From positions 496,001 to 560,000 of the forward strand of contig NZ_LHVE01000020.1 of the NCBI RefSeq assembly GCF_001269655.1: a stretch of 64,000 nt of DNA, given 5' to 3'. This document shows, piece by piece, positions 15,566 to 26,600 of the stretch. Made by a program: the position numbers and the translations under genes. Origin of the DNA: Pseudomonas thivervalensis (lineage in GTDB: Bacteria; Pseudomonadota; Gammaproteobacteria; Pseudomonadales; Pseudomonadaceae). Below the pieces are notes generated by a model. The model searched no databases, was not told the origin of the DNA, and saw only the letters and a list, made by a program, of their open reading frames with translations. Within the stretch, counting starts at the first letter, position 1. Each line of letters starts with the position of its first letter.

Positions 15566-17421
15566 ACCCGCGCCTGTTGGAGCTGTACAACCAGGAACTG
15601 CACCACGTGCGCGAAAGCGCGGCGGAGTTCGCCAAGGAATACCCCAAGATCGCCAGTCGGCTGACGTTGTCCGGCATGGACTGCGCCGACCCGTATGTCG
15701 AGCGCCTGCTCGAAGGCTTCGCCTACCTGACGGCCCGGGTGCAGCTCAAGCTCGATGCCGAGTACCCGACCTTCACCCACAACCTGCTGGAAATCGCCTA
15801 CCCGCATTACTTGGCGCCGACGCCGTCGATGACCGTGGTGCAGATGCAGGCCGACCCGGACGAAGGCTCGCTGAGCAGTGGTTTCCCGCTGCCCCGCGAT
15901 ACCGTCCTGCGCGCCGCCCTGGGTCGCGAAACCCAGACCTGCTGCGAGTACCGCACCGCCCACGCGGTGACGTTGTGGCCGTTGCAGGTCAGCCAGGCCG
16001 AATACTTCGGCAACCCGTCCGCCGTGCTCGGGCGCCTGGCCGCCAGCGAACCCAAGGCCAAGGCCGGGCTGCGCATCACACTGCGCACCGGCGCCGAGCT
16101 GCCGTTCAACAGCCTGGCCCTGGACAACCTGCCGCTGTACTTGAGCGGCGCCGACGAACAGCCTTTCCGCCTCTACGAACAACTGCTGGGCAATGCCTGC
16201 GCGGTGTTCGCCCGCAAGCCCGGCGGCGACTGGGTGGAGCGGTTGCCCCAGGATGCGTTGCGCTCGCGCGGCTTCGACGATGCCGACGCCGCCCTGCCCC
16301 TGGTGTCGCGGGCCTTCCAGGGCTATCGCCTGTTGCAGGAATACTTCGCCCTGCCCCACCGCTTCCTGTTTGTCGACTTCACCCAGTTGGGCCGTGCGGT
16401 CAAGCGCTGCGACGGCCAGGAGCTGGAGCTGATCGTGCTGTTCGACCGTCACGATCCGAGCCTGGAAGGCAGCGTCGGTGCTTCGCAGTTCCTGCCGTTC
16501 TGCACCCCGGCCATCAACCTGTTTCCCAAGCGCCTGGACCGCATTCACTTGTCGGAGCGGGTCAACGAACACCATGTGATCGCCGACCGGACCCGGCCGA
16601 TGGATTTCGAAGTGCATTCGCTCAACGGCCTCACCGGCCACGGCACCGGGCCGGAGCAACCATTCCTGCCGTTCTATGCGGTGCGCGATCCATCCCGTTA
16701 TGGCCGCGACCAGGCCTACTACACGGTACGGCGCGAACCGCGGGTGCTGTCCAGCGATCAACGGCGCAACGGCCCGCGCTCGACCTACATCGGCAGCGAA
16801 ACGTTCGTCAGCCTGGTGGACAGCCAGCAAGCGCCCTACCGCCACGACTTGCGCCAACTCGGCGTGACCGCGCTGTGCACCAACCGTGACCTGCCGCTGT
16901 TCATGAGCGTGGGCAACGGCAAGACCGATTTCACCCTGGCCGACAGTGCGCCGGTGGGCGCCGTGCGCTGCGTGGCAGGTCCCAGTCGGCCACGGGCCAG
17001 CCATGCCCACGACGCCAAGGCCTGGCGGCTGATCAGCCAGTTGTCGCTGAACTACTTGTCGTTGAGCGAACAAGGCCAAGGCGCCGCGGCCCTGCGCGAA
17101 CTGCTGCGCCTGTACGGCGACAGCAACGACGCGGCGTTGCAATTGCAGATCGAAGGCCTGCGCGAGGTCAGCAGCAAGGCCTGCACCCGACGCTTGCCGA
17201 TGCCCGGCCCGATCGTGTTTGGTCGTGGCCTGGAGATCACCCTGGAATTCGATGAAAACGCGTTTCGCGGCACCGGGGTGTTCCTGCTCGGCGCGGTGTT
17301 CGAGCGCTTCCTGGCACGCTACGTGTCGATCAACAGTTTTACCGAGACGGTGATCCGTACCACCGAACGCGGCGAGATCATGCGATGGAAAGCCAAGCCC
17401 GGACGTCGTCCGACCCTGTGA
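15562..17421 (+). CDS. tssF: T6SS baseplate subunit TssF
   Basis: A 619-residue TssF (VasA/ImpG), a wedge component of the baseplate. The start at 15562 gives MNPRLLELYNQELHHVRESA and an ATGA overlap with tssE. Family marks are DPYVERLLEGFAYLTARVQLKLD, FLPFYAVRDPSRYG, LCTNRDLPLF and the C-terminal GxGVFLLGAVFERFLARYVS. The last 37 bases overlap tssG, the same size of overlap as in the second cluster. A longer upstream frame through tssE is ignored. Confidence 0.96.
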   Translation: MNPRLLELYNQELHHVRESAAEFAKEYPKIASRLTLSGMDCADPYVERLLEGFAYLTARVQLKLDAEYPTFTHNLLEIAYPHYLAPTPSMTVVQMQADPDEGSLSSGFPLPRDTVLRAALGRETQTCCEYRTAHAVTLWPLQVSQAEYFGNPSAVLGRLAASEPKAKAGLRITLRTGAELPFNSLALDNLPLYLSGADEQPFRLYEQLLGNACAVFARKPGGDWVERLPQDALRSRGFDDADAALPLVSRAFQGYRLLQEYFALPHRFLFVDFTQLGRAVKRCDGQELELIVLFDRHDPSLEGSVGASQFLPFCTPAINLFPKRLDRIHLSERVNEHHVIADRTRPMDFEVHSLNGLTGHGTGPEQPFLPFYAVRDPSRYGRDQAYYTVRREPRVLSSDQRRNGPRSTYIGSETFVSLVDSQQAPYRHDLRQLGVTALCTNRDLPLFMSVGNGKTDFTLADSAPVGAVRCVAGPSRPRASHAHDAKAWRLISQLSLNYLSLSEQGQGAAALRELLRLYGDSNDAALQLQIEGLREVSSKACTRRLPMPGPIVFGRGLEITLEFDENAFRGTGVFLLGAVFERFLARYVSINSFTETVIRTTERGEIMRWKAKPGRRPTL

Positions 17422-18437
17422 GTACCCTGGAAGCGATGCACCAGGAACCCTGGGAATACGACTTTTTCCAGGCGTTGCGGCGCATCGAGTGCGAATCCCC
17501 CGAGCTGCCGCGCCTGGGCCATTCCCTGCGCCTGGCCGATGACCCGCTGCGCCTCGGGCAACAGGCCGACTGCACCTTCGCCCCGGCCACCTTGGCCTCG
17601 GTGCAACCGGGCGGCGACGGTACGCCGGCGCGCCTGGAGCAGTTCTTCTTCGGCCTCGGCGGCCCCAACGGCCCGATGCCGTTGCACATCACCGAGTACG
17701 TGCGCGAACGCCAGCGCAACAATGCCGACAGCACCAGCAAGCGCTTCCTCGATGTGTTCCACCATCGCCTGCTCAGCCTGTTCTACCGGGCCTGGGCCGA
17801 AGCGCGGCCGACCGTCAGCCATGACCGCCCCGACGATGACTATTGGTCGGCGCGCCTGGCGGCACTCAGCGGCCGGGGCATGCCGAGCCTGCTCAACCAG
17901 GGGCTGATCCCCGACACGGCGAAGCTGCACTACAGCGGCCACCTCTCGGCACAAACCCGCTACCCGGACGGTTTGAAAGCGATTCTCAGCGAATATTTCG
18001 GCCTGCCGGTGGAGATCGAAGAATACGTCGGCCAATGGCTGGAACTGCCGGAACGCAGCCGCCTCGGAGTCAGCGCGCACCAACTGGGCGTGGATTTCTG
18101 CCTGGGCCGCTTCGTGTGGGATCGCCAGCACAAATTCCGCATTCGCCTGGGCCCGCTCAAGCTCGTCGACTACATGGGCATGCTGCCCGGCAGCCAACCG
18201 TTCAACGAGCTGGTGGCCTGGGTCGCCGAATACCTGGGCCACGAGCTGGACTGGGACCTGAACCTGGTCCTGGAACAGCCCGAAGTGCCCGCGCTACAAC
18301 TCAACGGTCGTTTCCGCCTGGGCTTCAACACCTGGCTGGGCCGCCCTGAAACAGATGCCAACGATTTAATACTGGCCCGGCATTACGCCGAACAGGCCAA
18401 CACCTCACAGACCTCAAGGAGCCATGAGCATGGGTGA
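17385..18437 (+). CDS. tssG: T6SS baseplate subunit TssG
   Basis: A 350-residue TssG (VasB/ImpH). Typical stretches are PWEYDFFQALRRIEC, FFGLGGPNGPMPLHITEYVRER, RFLDVFHHRLLSLFYRAWAE and the C-terminal LNGRFRLGFNTWLGRP. TssG dimerises and packs against two TssF copies in the wedge. The ATG lies 37 bases inside tssF and the end overlaps clpV by 14 bases, so tssE to clpV is one uninterrupted translational block. Confidence 0.96.
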   Translation: MESQARTSSDPVSTLEAMHQEPWEYDFFQALRRIECESPELPRLGHSLRLADDPLRLGQQADCTFAPATLASVQPGGDGTPARLEQFFFGLGGPNGPMPLHITEYVRERQRNNADSTSKRFLDVFHHRLLSLFYRAWAEARPTVSHDRPDDDYWSARLAALSGRGMPSLLNQGLIPDTAKLHYSGHLSAQTRYPDGLKAILSEYFGLPVEIEEYVGQWLELPERSRLGVSAHQLGVDFCLGRFVWDRQHKFRIRLGPLKLVDYMGMLPGSQPFNELVAWVAEYLGHELDWDLNLVLEQPEVPALQLNGRFRLGFNTWLGRPETDANDLILARHYAEQANTSQTSRSHEHG

Positions 18438-21108
18438 AATCAGTCGCGCCGCGTTGTTCGGCAAACTCAACAGCGTGGCCTACAAAGCCATCGAAGCCGC
18501 CACCGTGTTCTGCAAATTGCGCGGTAACCCCTATGTGGAACTGGCCCACTGGTTTCACCAGTTGCTGCAACTGCAGGACTCGGACCTGCATCGCATCATT
18601 CGCCAGTTCAACATCGAACCAGCACGCCTGGCTCGCGATCTGACCGAGGCGCTGGATCGTTTGCCACGGGGATCCACCTCGATCACCGACTTGTCCTCCC
18701 ACGTCGAAGAAGCCGTGGAACGCGGCTGGGTCTACGGCAGCCTGATGTTCGGCGAAAGCCAGGTTCGCACCGGTTACCTGGTGCTGGGTATCCTCAAGAC
18801 GCCGAGCCTACGCCACGCGCTGCTGGGCCTGTCGTCGGAATTCGACAAGGTCAAGGTCGAAGCCCTGAGCGAGCGGTTTGACGAATACGTCGGCGACTCG
18901 CCGGAAAACGCCCTGACCGCCAGCGACGGCTTCAATGCCGGCGCCGTGCCGGGCGAAGCCAGCGGCGCCATGGCCCCGGCCGCCATGGGCAAGCAGGAGG
19001 CCCTCAAGCGCTTTACCGTCGATCTCACCGAGCAGGCCCGCAGCGGCAAGCTCGACCCGATCGTCGGCCGTGACGAAGAGATCCGCCAACTGGTGGACAT
19101 CCTCATGCGCCGGCGGCAGAACAACCCGATCCTCACCGGTGAAGCCGGCGTGGGCAAGACCGCCGTGGTCGAAGGCTTCGCCCTGCGCATCGTCGCCGGC
19201 GACGTGCCGCCGTCTCTCAAGGACGTGGAACTGCGCAGCCTCGACGTGGGCCTGTTGCAAGCCGGCGCAAGCATGAAAGGCGAGTTCGAACAGCGCCTGC
19301 GCCAGGTCATCGAAGACGTCCAGGCCTCGCCCAAGCCAATCATCCTGTTCATCGACGAAGCCCACACCCTGGTGGGTGCCGGTGGCGCCGCCGGCACGGG
19401 CGACGCGGCCAACCTGCTCAAGCCGGCGCTGGCCCGCGGCACCTTGCGCACCGTGGCCGCCACGACCTGGGCCGAGTACAAGAAGCACATCGAAAAAGAC
19501 CCAGCCCTGACCCGCCGCTTCCAAGTGGTGCAAGTGGCCGAGCCGTCGGAAGACAAGGCCTTGCTGATGATGCGCGGCGTGGCCTCGACCATGGAAAAAC
19601 ACCACCAGGTGCAGATCCTCGACGAAGCCCTGGAAGCCTCGGTCAAGCTGTCCCACCGCTACATTCCCGCGCGCCAGTTGCCGGACAAATCCGTGAGCCT
19701 GCTGGACACCGCCTGCGCCCGCGTCGCCATCAGCCTGCACGCCGTGCCGGCTGAAGTGGACGACAGCCGTCGGCGTATCGAAGCGCTGGAAACCGAGCTG
19801 CAAATCATCGCCCGTGAACACGCGATTGGCGTGGTCATCGGCACTCGCCAGACCCACAGCGAAAGCCTGCTGAGCGCCGAGCGTGAGCGTTTGGCCGAAC
19901 TGGAAAGCCGCTGGGCCGAAGAGAAAACCCTGGTGGACGAATTGCTGGAAACCCGCGCTACCCTGCGCGAACGCGTCGGCGTGGTGGACAGCGAGGACGG
20001 CAGCGAAACCAGCCACGAATTGCGCGAAAAACTGGTGGACCTGCAACAGCGCCTGACCGCCCTGCAAGGTGAAACCCCGTTGATCCTGCCGACCGTGGAT
20101 TACCAGGCCGTGGCCTCGGTGGTCGCCGACTGGACCGGTATCCCGGTGGGCCGCATGGCCCGCAACGAACTGGAAACCGTGCTCAACCTCGACCAGCACC
20201 TGAAAAAACGCATCATCGGCCAGGACCACGCCTTGCAGATGATCGCCAAGCGCATCCAGACCTCCCGCGCCGGCCTCGACAACCCGAGCAAGCCGATTGG
20301 TGTGTTCATGCTCGCCGGCACCTCCGGCGTGGGCAAGACCGAAACCGCCCTGGCCCTGGCCGAAGCCATGTACGGCGGCGAGCAGAACGTCATCACCATC
20401 AACATGAGCGAGTTCCAGGAAGCCCACACCGTGTCCACCCTCAAGGGCGCGCCACCGGGCTACATCGGCTATGGCGAAGGCGGTGTTCTGACCGAAGCCG
20501 TGCGGCGCAAACCGTACAGCGTGGTGCTGCTGGACGAGGTGGAAAAAGCCCACCCGGACGTGCATGAGATCTTCTTCCAGGTGTTCGACAAGGGCGTGAT
20601 GGAGGACGGCGAAGGCCGGGTGATCGACTTCAAGAATACCTTGATCCTGCTGACCACCAACGCCGGCACCGAGCTGATCGCCCAGGTCTGCAAAGACCCG
20701 CAGAACGTGCCCGAGCCGGAAGAGATCGCCAAGGCCTTGCGCCAACCGCTGCTGGAAATTTTCCCGCCGGCCCTGCTCGGCCGCCTGGTGACGATTCCGT
20801 ACTACCCGCTCAGCGACGAGATGCTCAAGGCCATCACCCGCCTGCAACTCAACCGCATCAAGAAGCGCGTGGAGAGCACCCACAAAGTGGCCTTCGACTA
20901 CGACGACGCGGTGATCGACCTGATCGTCTCGCGTTGCACCGAAACCGAAAGCGGCGGGCGCATGATCGACACCATCCTGACCAACAGCCTGCTGCCGGAC
21001 ATGAGCCGCGAGTTCCTGACCCGCATGCTCGAAGGCAAGGCCCTGGCCGGCGTGCGGATCAGTGCCGTGGACAACGAACTGAAGTACGATTTCAGCGACG
21101 CGGCCTGA
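18424..21108 (+). CDS. tssH: T6SS sheath-recycling ATPase ClpV (TssH)
   Basis: An 894-residue double AAA+ protein. The N-domain (about 1-155) binds the contracted sheath. The first nucleotide site is GEAGVGKT at 239-246, with Walker B in LFIDEAHTLVGAG. A ClpB-type coiled-coil middle domain covers about 440-550, and the second site is GTSGVGKT at 632-639. The C-terminal D2-small domain is intact. ClpV disassembles the contracted TssBC sheath for reuse. The ATG overlaps tssG by 14 bases. It ends the structural block, and a REP doublet separates it from vgrG. Confidence 0.97.
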   Translation: MSMGEISRAALFGKLNSVAYKAIEAATVFCKLRGNPYVELAHWFHQLLQLQDSDLHRIIRQFNIEPARLARDLTEALDRLPRGSTSITDLSSHVEEAVERGWVYGSLMFGESQVRTGYLVLGILKTPSLRHALLGLSSEFDKVKVEALSERFDEYVGDSPENALTASDGFNAGAVPGEASGAMAPAAMGKQEALKRFTVDLTEQARSGKLDPIVGRDEEIRQLVDILMRRRQNNPILTGEAGVGKTAVVEGFALRIVAGDVPPSLKDVELRSLDVGLLQAGASMKGEFEQRLRQVIEDVQASPKPIILFIDEAHTLVGAGGAAGTGDAANLLKPALARGTLRTVAATTWAEYKKHIEKDPALTRRFQVVQVAEPSEDKALLMMRGVASTMEKHHQVQILDEALEASVKLSHRYIPARQLPDKSVSLLDTACARVAISLHAVPAEVDDSRRRIEALETELQIIAREHAIGVVIGTRQTHSESLLSAERERLAELESRWAEEKTLVDELLETRATLRERVGVVDSEDGSETSHELREKLVDLQQRLTALQGETPLILPTVDYQAVASVVADWTGIPVGRMARNELETVLNLDQHLKKRIIGQDHALQMIAKRIQTSRAGLDNPSKPIGVFMLAGTSGVGKTETALALAEAMYGGEQNVITINMSEFQEAHTVSTLKGAPPGYIGYGEGGVLTEAVRRKPYSVVLLDEVEKAHPDVHEIFFQVFDKGVMEDGEGRVIDFKNTLILLTTNAGTELIAQVCKDPQNVPEPEEIAKALRQPLLEIFPPALLGRLVTIPYYPLSDEMLKAITRLQLNRIKKRVESTHKVAFDYDDAVIDLIVSRCTETESGGRMIDTILTNSLLPDMSREFLTRMLEGKALAGVRISAVDNELKYDFSDAA

Positions 21109-21144
21109 CCCGAAGGAACACCGCCACGCCTGTGGAAGATACCC

Positions 21145-21234
21145 TGTGGGAGCGAGCCTGCTCGCGATAGCGGAGTTGCATTCAACGTCAATGTTGACTG
21201 ACACACCGCCATCGCGAGCAGGCTCGCTCCCACA
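21145..21234. repeat. REP doublet between clpV and vgrG
   Basis: Inverted copies of the second Pseudomonas REP type: GTGGGAGCGAGCCTGCTCGC at the left and GCGAGCAGGCTCGCTCCCAC at the right, about 32 bases apart. They could form a long RNA hairpin and partly insulate the tip genes from the clpV operon. Confidence 0.9.
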
Positions 21235-21281
21235 GTGGGTATTCGGTTCCTTTAGTTACTACCATTTGCACGGGACATTCG

Positions 21282-23213
21282 ATGCTATTCAACCAAGCCT
21301 CACGCCTGGCCAAGATCACCAGCCCCCTGGGACCCGAGGTGTTGCTGCTCAAGGACATGGGCGGTGGCGAAGAGCTGGGGCGGCTGTTCAACTATGAGTT
21401 GCAGTTGCACTCGCTGGACAACGCCATCGACCTCAACCAATTGCTTGGCAAACCCATGTGCGTGAGCCTGCAACTCGATGGCGGTGGCGAGCGCTACTTC
21501 CATGGCATCGTTGCCCGTTGCAGCCAGAACGTCGACCAGGGCCAGTTCGCCAGCTACCAGGCCACCTTGCGGCCATGGCTGTGGTTGCTGACCCGTACCT
21601 CCGATTGCCGGATTTTCCAGAACCTGACCATCCCGCAGATCATCAAGCAGGTATTCCGCGACCTGGGCTTTTCCGACTTCGAAGACACCTTGAGCCGCCC
21701 TTATCGCGAGTGGGAATACTGCGTGCAGTACCGCGAGACGAGCTTCGACTTCGTCAGCCGCTTGATGGAGCAGGAAGGCATCTATTACTTCTTCCGCCAT
21801 GAGCAGGGCCGTCATGTGTTGGTGTTGGCCGATGCCTATGGCGCCCACACCCCCGCGCCCGGCTACGCTTCGGTGCCCTACTACCCGAAGAACGAGCAAC
21901 AGCGCGAGCGCGATCATATTCATGATTGGCACCTGGCCCAGGAAGTCCAGCCCGGCTCATTGGAACTTAACGACTACGATTTCCAGCGGCCCAGCGCGCG
22001 CATCGACGTGCGTTCGGCCATGCCGCGTCCGCACACCGCCGGCGACTATCCGCTCTACGACTACCCCGGCACCTACGTGCAAAGCGCCGATGGCGAACAC
22101 TACGCCCGCACCCGCATCGAGGCCTTGCAGACCCTGCACGAGCAGGTCGAGTTGTCGGGCAACGCCCGGGGCCTGGGTTCGGGGCATCTGTTCAGCCTCA
22201 CCGGTTTCAGCCGCCAGGACCAGAACCGCGAATACCTGATCGTCGGTGCTCGCTACTACCTTTCCCAGGAAAGTGGCGAAACCGGTGGCGGGGCGCCGAC
22301 CGCGCAGTTCGAAAGCAGCCTGACCTGCATCGACGCCCAGCAGAGTTATCGCCCGTTGGCGATCACCCACCGCCCCATCGTCAAAGGTCCGCAGACCGCG
22401 TTAGTGGTGGGCCCCAAAGGCGAGGAAATCTGGACCGATCAGTTCGGCCGGGTGAAGGTGCATTTCTATTGGGACCGCCACGACCAGTCCAATGAAAACA
22501 GCTCGTGCTGGATTCGTGTTTCGCAATCCTGGGCCGGCAAGAATTGGGGCTCGATGCAGATCCCACGCATCGGCCAGGAAGTGATCGTCAGCTTCCTTGA
22601 AGGTGACCCCGATAGGCCGATCATCACCGGTCGCGTCTACAACGCCGAACAGACCGTGCCTTACGACCTGCCGGAGAACGCGACCCAGAGCGGCATGAAA
22701 AGCCGTTCGAGCAAGGGCGGCACGCCGGCGAACTTCAACGAAATCCGCATGGAAGACAAGAAAGGCGCCGAGCAGCTGTACATCCATGCCGAGCGCAACC
22801 AGGACATCGTGGTCGAGGTGGACGAGAGCCATTCGGTGGGCCACGACCGCAACAAAAGCATCGGCCACAACGAAACGGTGACCATCGGCAACAACCGCCT
22901 GCGCATCGTCAAGCAGGAGGACATCCTCTCGGTGGGCCAGCGCAAGACCGACAGCATCAGCCAGAGCTACGTCATCGAAGTGGGCGAGAACCTGCGCCTG
23001 GTATGCGGTGAAAGCATCCTGGAGCTCAACGCCAGCGGCCAGATCAACCTGACTGGCGTGCAGATCAGCTTCTACGCCAGCGGCGATGCCGAATTCAACA
23101 CCGGCGGCGTGCTGCACCTGAACAACGGTGGCGGCCCCGGTGCCACGCCGGACGGCCAGGGCGTCAAGGGCAGTATCGACGCCAACATCAGCGCCGCGTT
23201 CCCCAAGGGCTAA
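21282..23213 (+). CDS. vgrG: T6SS spike protein VgrG
   Basis: A 643-residue VgrG of normal length. The N-terminal gp27-like part (about 1-380) includes YELQLHSLDN and EYCVQYRETSFDFVSRLMEQEG. The OB/gp5 part has the hallmark DQFGRVKVHFYWDR, SQSWAGKNWGSMQIPRIGQE and FLEGDPDRPIITGRVYNAEQ. A C-terminal beta-helix with repeated GH/GN steps follows, and a short tail carries a Gly-rich GGGPGATPDGQGVKG stretch. There is no extra effector domain. It should recruit the PAAR domains of the two Rhs proteins encoded downstream. Confidence 0.96.
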   Translation: MLFNQASRLAKITSPLGPEVLLLKDMGGGEELGRLFNYELQLHSLDNAIDLNQLLGKPMCVSLQLDGGGERYFHGIVARCSQNVDQGQFASYQATLRPWLWLLTRTSDCRIFQNLTIPQIIKQVFRDLGFSDFEDTLSRPYREWEYCVQYRETSFDFVSRLMEQEGIYYFFRHEQGRHVLVLADAYGAHTPAPGYASVPYYPKNEQQRERDHIHDWHLAQEVQPGSLELNDYDFQRPSARIDVRSAMPRPHTAGDYPLYDYPGTYVQSADGEHYARTRIEALQTLHEQVELSGNARGLGSGHLFSLTGFSRQDQNREYLIVGARYYLSQESGETGGGAPTAQFESSLTCIDAQQSYRPLAITHRPIVKGPQTALVVGPKGEEIWTDQFGRVKVHFYWDRHDQSNENSSCWIRVSQSWAGKNWGSMQIPRIGQEVIVSFLEGDPDRPIITGRVYNAEQTVPYDLPENATQSGMKSRSSKGGTPANFNEIRMEDKKGAEQLYIHAERNQDIVVEVDESHSVGHDRNKSIGHNETVTIGNNRLRIVKQEDILSVGQRKTDSISQSYVIEVGENLRLVCGESILELNASGQINLTGVQISFYASGDAEFNTGGVLHLNNGGGPGATPDGQGVKGSIDANISAAFPKG

Positions 23214-23231
23214 CTTCGAGATTTATGCGCC

Positions 23232-23666
23232 ATGACTTACCGCCTCAATGAATTCCAGTTGCAGCTGCCGCCAAGCGAGTTGCTGGACGCGACGATCAAC
23301 ATCCTCAAGTTCCCTGAACTGGGCACCTCCTTGATCGTCAGCCGCAGCTTGCTGGCCGAAGGCGAGACCCTGCAAAGCAACCTCGACGACCAACTCAAGC
23401 GCCTGGAAAAACAGGTCCAGGACTTGCGCTGCCAACCAGGCGCCACCCTGCGCGTGGGCGCCAACCAGGAAGTCGAAGCCATCGAGCTGCGCAGCCAGTT
23501 CAACAAGGGCAATGAAAAGGTTTTCCAATATCAACTCGCACTGGTACTGCCCGGCACCCGCAAGATGCTTGCCCTGAGTTACGTGAAAGCCGAGAAACTG
23601 GGCGATGCCGAAGCGGCGCATTGGGCGATGATCAAAGGCTCGCTGTTGTTCGACGTTCCGGCTTGA
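23232..23666 (+). CDS. EagR-type T6SS effector chaperone (DUF1795/DcrB-like)
   Basis: A 144-residue DUF1795 protein. It begins MTYRLNEFQLQLP and contains SLIVSRSLLAEGETLQ and YQLALVLPGTRKMLALSY, as in EagR/EagT chaperones. These dimers wrap the N-terminal membrane helices of PAAR-containing effectors and keep them soluble until loading on VgrG. It lies 18 bases after vgrG and 12 bases before the first Rhs gene. Only one copy is present although two Rhs proteins with nearly identical N-termini follow, so it probably serves both. Confidence 0.88.
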   Translation: MTYRLNEFQLQLPPSELLDATINILKFPELGTSLIVSRSLLAEGETLQSNLDDQLKRLEKQVQDLRCQPGATLRVGANQEVEAIELRSQFNKGNEKVFQYQLALVLPGTRKMLALSYVKAEKLGDAEAAHWAMIKGSLLFDVPA

Positions 23667-23678
23667 TGAGCACCGTGC

Positions 23679-26600
23679 ATGTCTGACGCACTCTGGGCCG
23701 CCCGACTGGGCGACGCACTGAACCACACCTCGATGATGGCCGATATCCTCGGCGGCGTCCTGGAAGTGGCCGCGAACATTGCGATCACCGCCGTGGCGAC
23801 GGCTGCCGTGGTGGCCGCGACAGGCATCACCGTTGCCACGGGCGGGTTGGGTTGTTTCCTGCTCGGTGCCGTGGTGGGCGCCGTCGTCGGCCTTGCCATG
23901 AGCAAGACCGGGGCCGACAAGGGCTTGAGCGATATCTGCGAGGGCATCGGCAACGCCCTTTTCCCGCCCACGGTGCAGGCCAACATCCTCACCGGCTCCA
24001 CCAACACCCTGACCAACAACATCCCTGCCGCCCGCGCCGCTGGGGCGATTCAATCCCATGTCGCCCCGGCCGGCACCGAGCTTGAGGCACCCGAGCCAGA
24101 AGCCGAACCCAGTTACCTGGACATGGCCGAGAACTTCTTCTCGCAGATGTGGCGCCCCACCGTCGCCACGCCCGCGCCCGGTGCCGTGCCCAAGCCGCTG
24201 GACATGATCGTGTGCATGAAGCATCCGCCGATGCCACCGCAGTTCCTGGCCGAAGGCTCGGACAAGGTCACCATCAACGGCCAGCCCGCCGTGCGCAGCG
24301 GTGACCGCAGCACCTGCGATGCGACGGTGGTGTCGGCCGGGTTGATTTCCCCTGACGTGACCATTGGCGGCGGTTCGGTGGTGGTGCGCGAGATCCGCAG
24401 CGGCAAGACCCCAGGCGTGGGCTTGGCCGTCACCGCCTTGCTGATGCTCAAGGGCGGCAAAGGCAAATTCCTCAGTAACCTGCCGTGCATGCTGGTGGGC
24501 GGCGCGGCATCGATGGCCGTCAGCAGCGCGATGGGCGCCGCGGCCAATGCCGCCATGGGCTCGTCGAACCCGGTGCATGCCGCCACCGGGGCCAAGGTCC
24601 TGGGCGATATCGAGGAGATGGACTTCGTCCTGCCCGGCATCCTGCCGATTGACTGGCAGCGCTTCTATAACAGCCGCGACGAACGCCATGACGGGCTGTT
24701 CGGGGCCGGTTGGAGCGTGCCCTATGAGGTGCGCATCGAAATCCTGCCTCACCCCGAGGGCGGCGAAACGCTGGTCTACACCGATGAACAGGGCCGGCGC
24801 ATCGACATGGGCTCGATTCCCCTGGGCGGCGCCGTGTTCAGTGCCGGCGAAGGCCTCAGTGTGCGGCGCCATGCCAACGGCGAACTGCTGATCGAGAGCG
24901 CCGACGGCTTGTACCGGCTGTTCGAACCCACGCCCGCGCATGCATCGCGGCTGCGCCTGAACCAATTGGGTGATCGCAACGACAATCGCATCTACCTGGA
25001 CTACGACGACAGCGGACGCCTGGCGCAACTGCGCGACACCTTCGACCTGACCCGCATCGCGCTGGCGTATGACGAGCGCTGGCCGCAACGGGTCAGCCGG
25101 ATCGAGCGCCTCTATGCCGATCAACGCCGCGAAGTGCTGATGCACTACGGCTACGACGACCAGGGCACCCTGGCCCAGGTCCGCCAGTCCAACGGCCAGG
25201 TGAAACGTCGTTATGCCTACGATGCCGGGCGGCGAATGGTGGAACACCAACTGCCCACCGGGCTTCGCTGTTTCTATGAATGGGCGTTGGTGGAAGACCT
25301 GGAATGGCGGGTCGTTCGTCACTGGACCGATGCCGGCGACACCTACACCTTCGACTACGACCTGGTGGCCGGCACCACGCGCATCACCGACGGTTTGAAT
25401 CGCATCAGCACCCGACGCTGGGATGCCCGCTACCAGATCACCGAAGCCACCGACGCCCTGGGCCGCACCTGGACCTTCCAGTGGAACGACGAAAGCCAGC
25501 TACTGGGGGCAACCGACCCCAACGGCGGGCAGCATCAGTTCAGCTATGACGAAGCCGGCAACCTCTGCGAAATCCGCGACCCGCTGGGGCGCAGCGAATC
25601 GACACTGTGGCTTGAGCACTGGGCCCTGCCCCTGGCTGAAACCGATGCCGCGGGCAACACCTGGCAGTACCGCTACGACTCACGAGGCAATCGCATTCGC
25701 GAAACCGACCCGCTGGGTCACGTCACCCGCTACCGCCACGACGCCCACGGCCAAGTTGTGGAAGTCATTGACGCCACCGGCAAACGCAAGACATTGCGCT
25801 GGACGCCCCTGGGTCAACTCAGCGAACACACCGACTGCTCCGGTTACACCACACGCTTGAGCTACTGCGAGCGCGGGCTGTTGCTCAGCAGCACCGATGC
25901 GCTGGGGGAGCGGACGCTGTTCAGCTACGACGATCAAGGCCGGTTGCTTGGCAAACAACTGCCGGACGGGCGCACCGAGCACTACCAGCGCGATGCCAGC
26001 GGACAGTTGATCGGCTATAGCGACCCCGCCGGGCACACGACGCATTTCCAGCACACCCCAAGCGGTCAACTGCAGGTGCGCACCGACGCCCATGGCCGTC
26101 GGGTAGAACTGAGCTACGACAACTATGGGCGCCTATTGGCGCTGACCAACGAAAATGGCGAGCGCTACCGATTTGCCTGGGACGCCGCCGACCGCTTGAC
26201 CGCCCAGCACAGCCTGGACGGCAGCCTCAAGCGCTACGCCTACGACCCGCTGGACAACGTCACCCGCGTAGAGGCCCTTGCGGTGCCCGGCAGCACTGAC
26301 CTTGCGCTCGCACCCCAAGCGCCGATCATTCATGAGCTGCAACGCGATGCAGTGGGACGGTTGGTGGCAAAAGTCACCGAAGACGGGCGTACCGAGTACC
26401 GCTATGACGCGCTCGACCAAGTCATCGCCATCACCTTCACCGGCCAGGGCGGCGAAACGCAAACCGTGGCGTTCGCTTACGACCCCTTGGGGCAGCTGAT
26501 TACCGAGCAGGGTTGGGCCGGGTGCCTCGAACATCGCTACGACGAACTGGGCAACCTGGCCCAGACGCTGCTGCCCGATGGCCGTTGGCTGAACCGCCTG

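Noticed and set aside
18808..21204. 798-codon - strand frame opposite clpV
   Set aside because: Antisense shadow of clpV with no recognisable domain.
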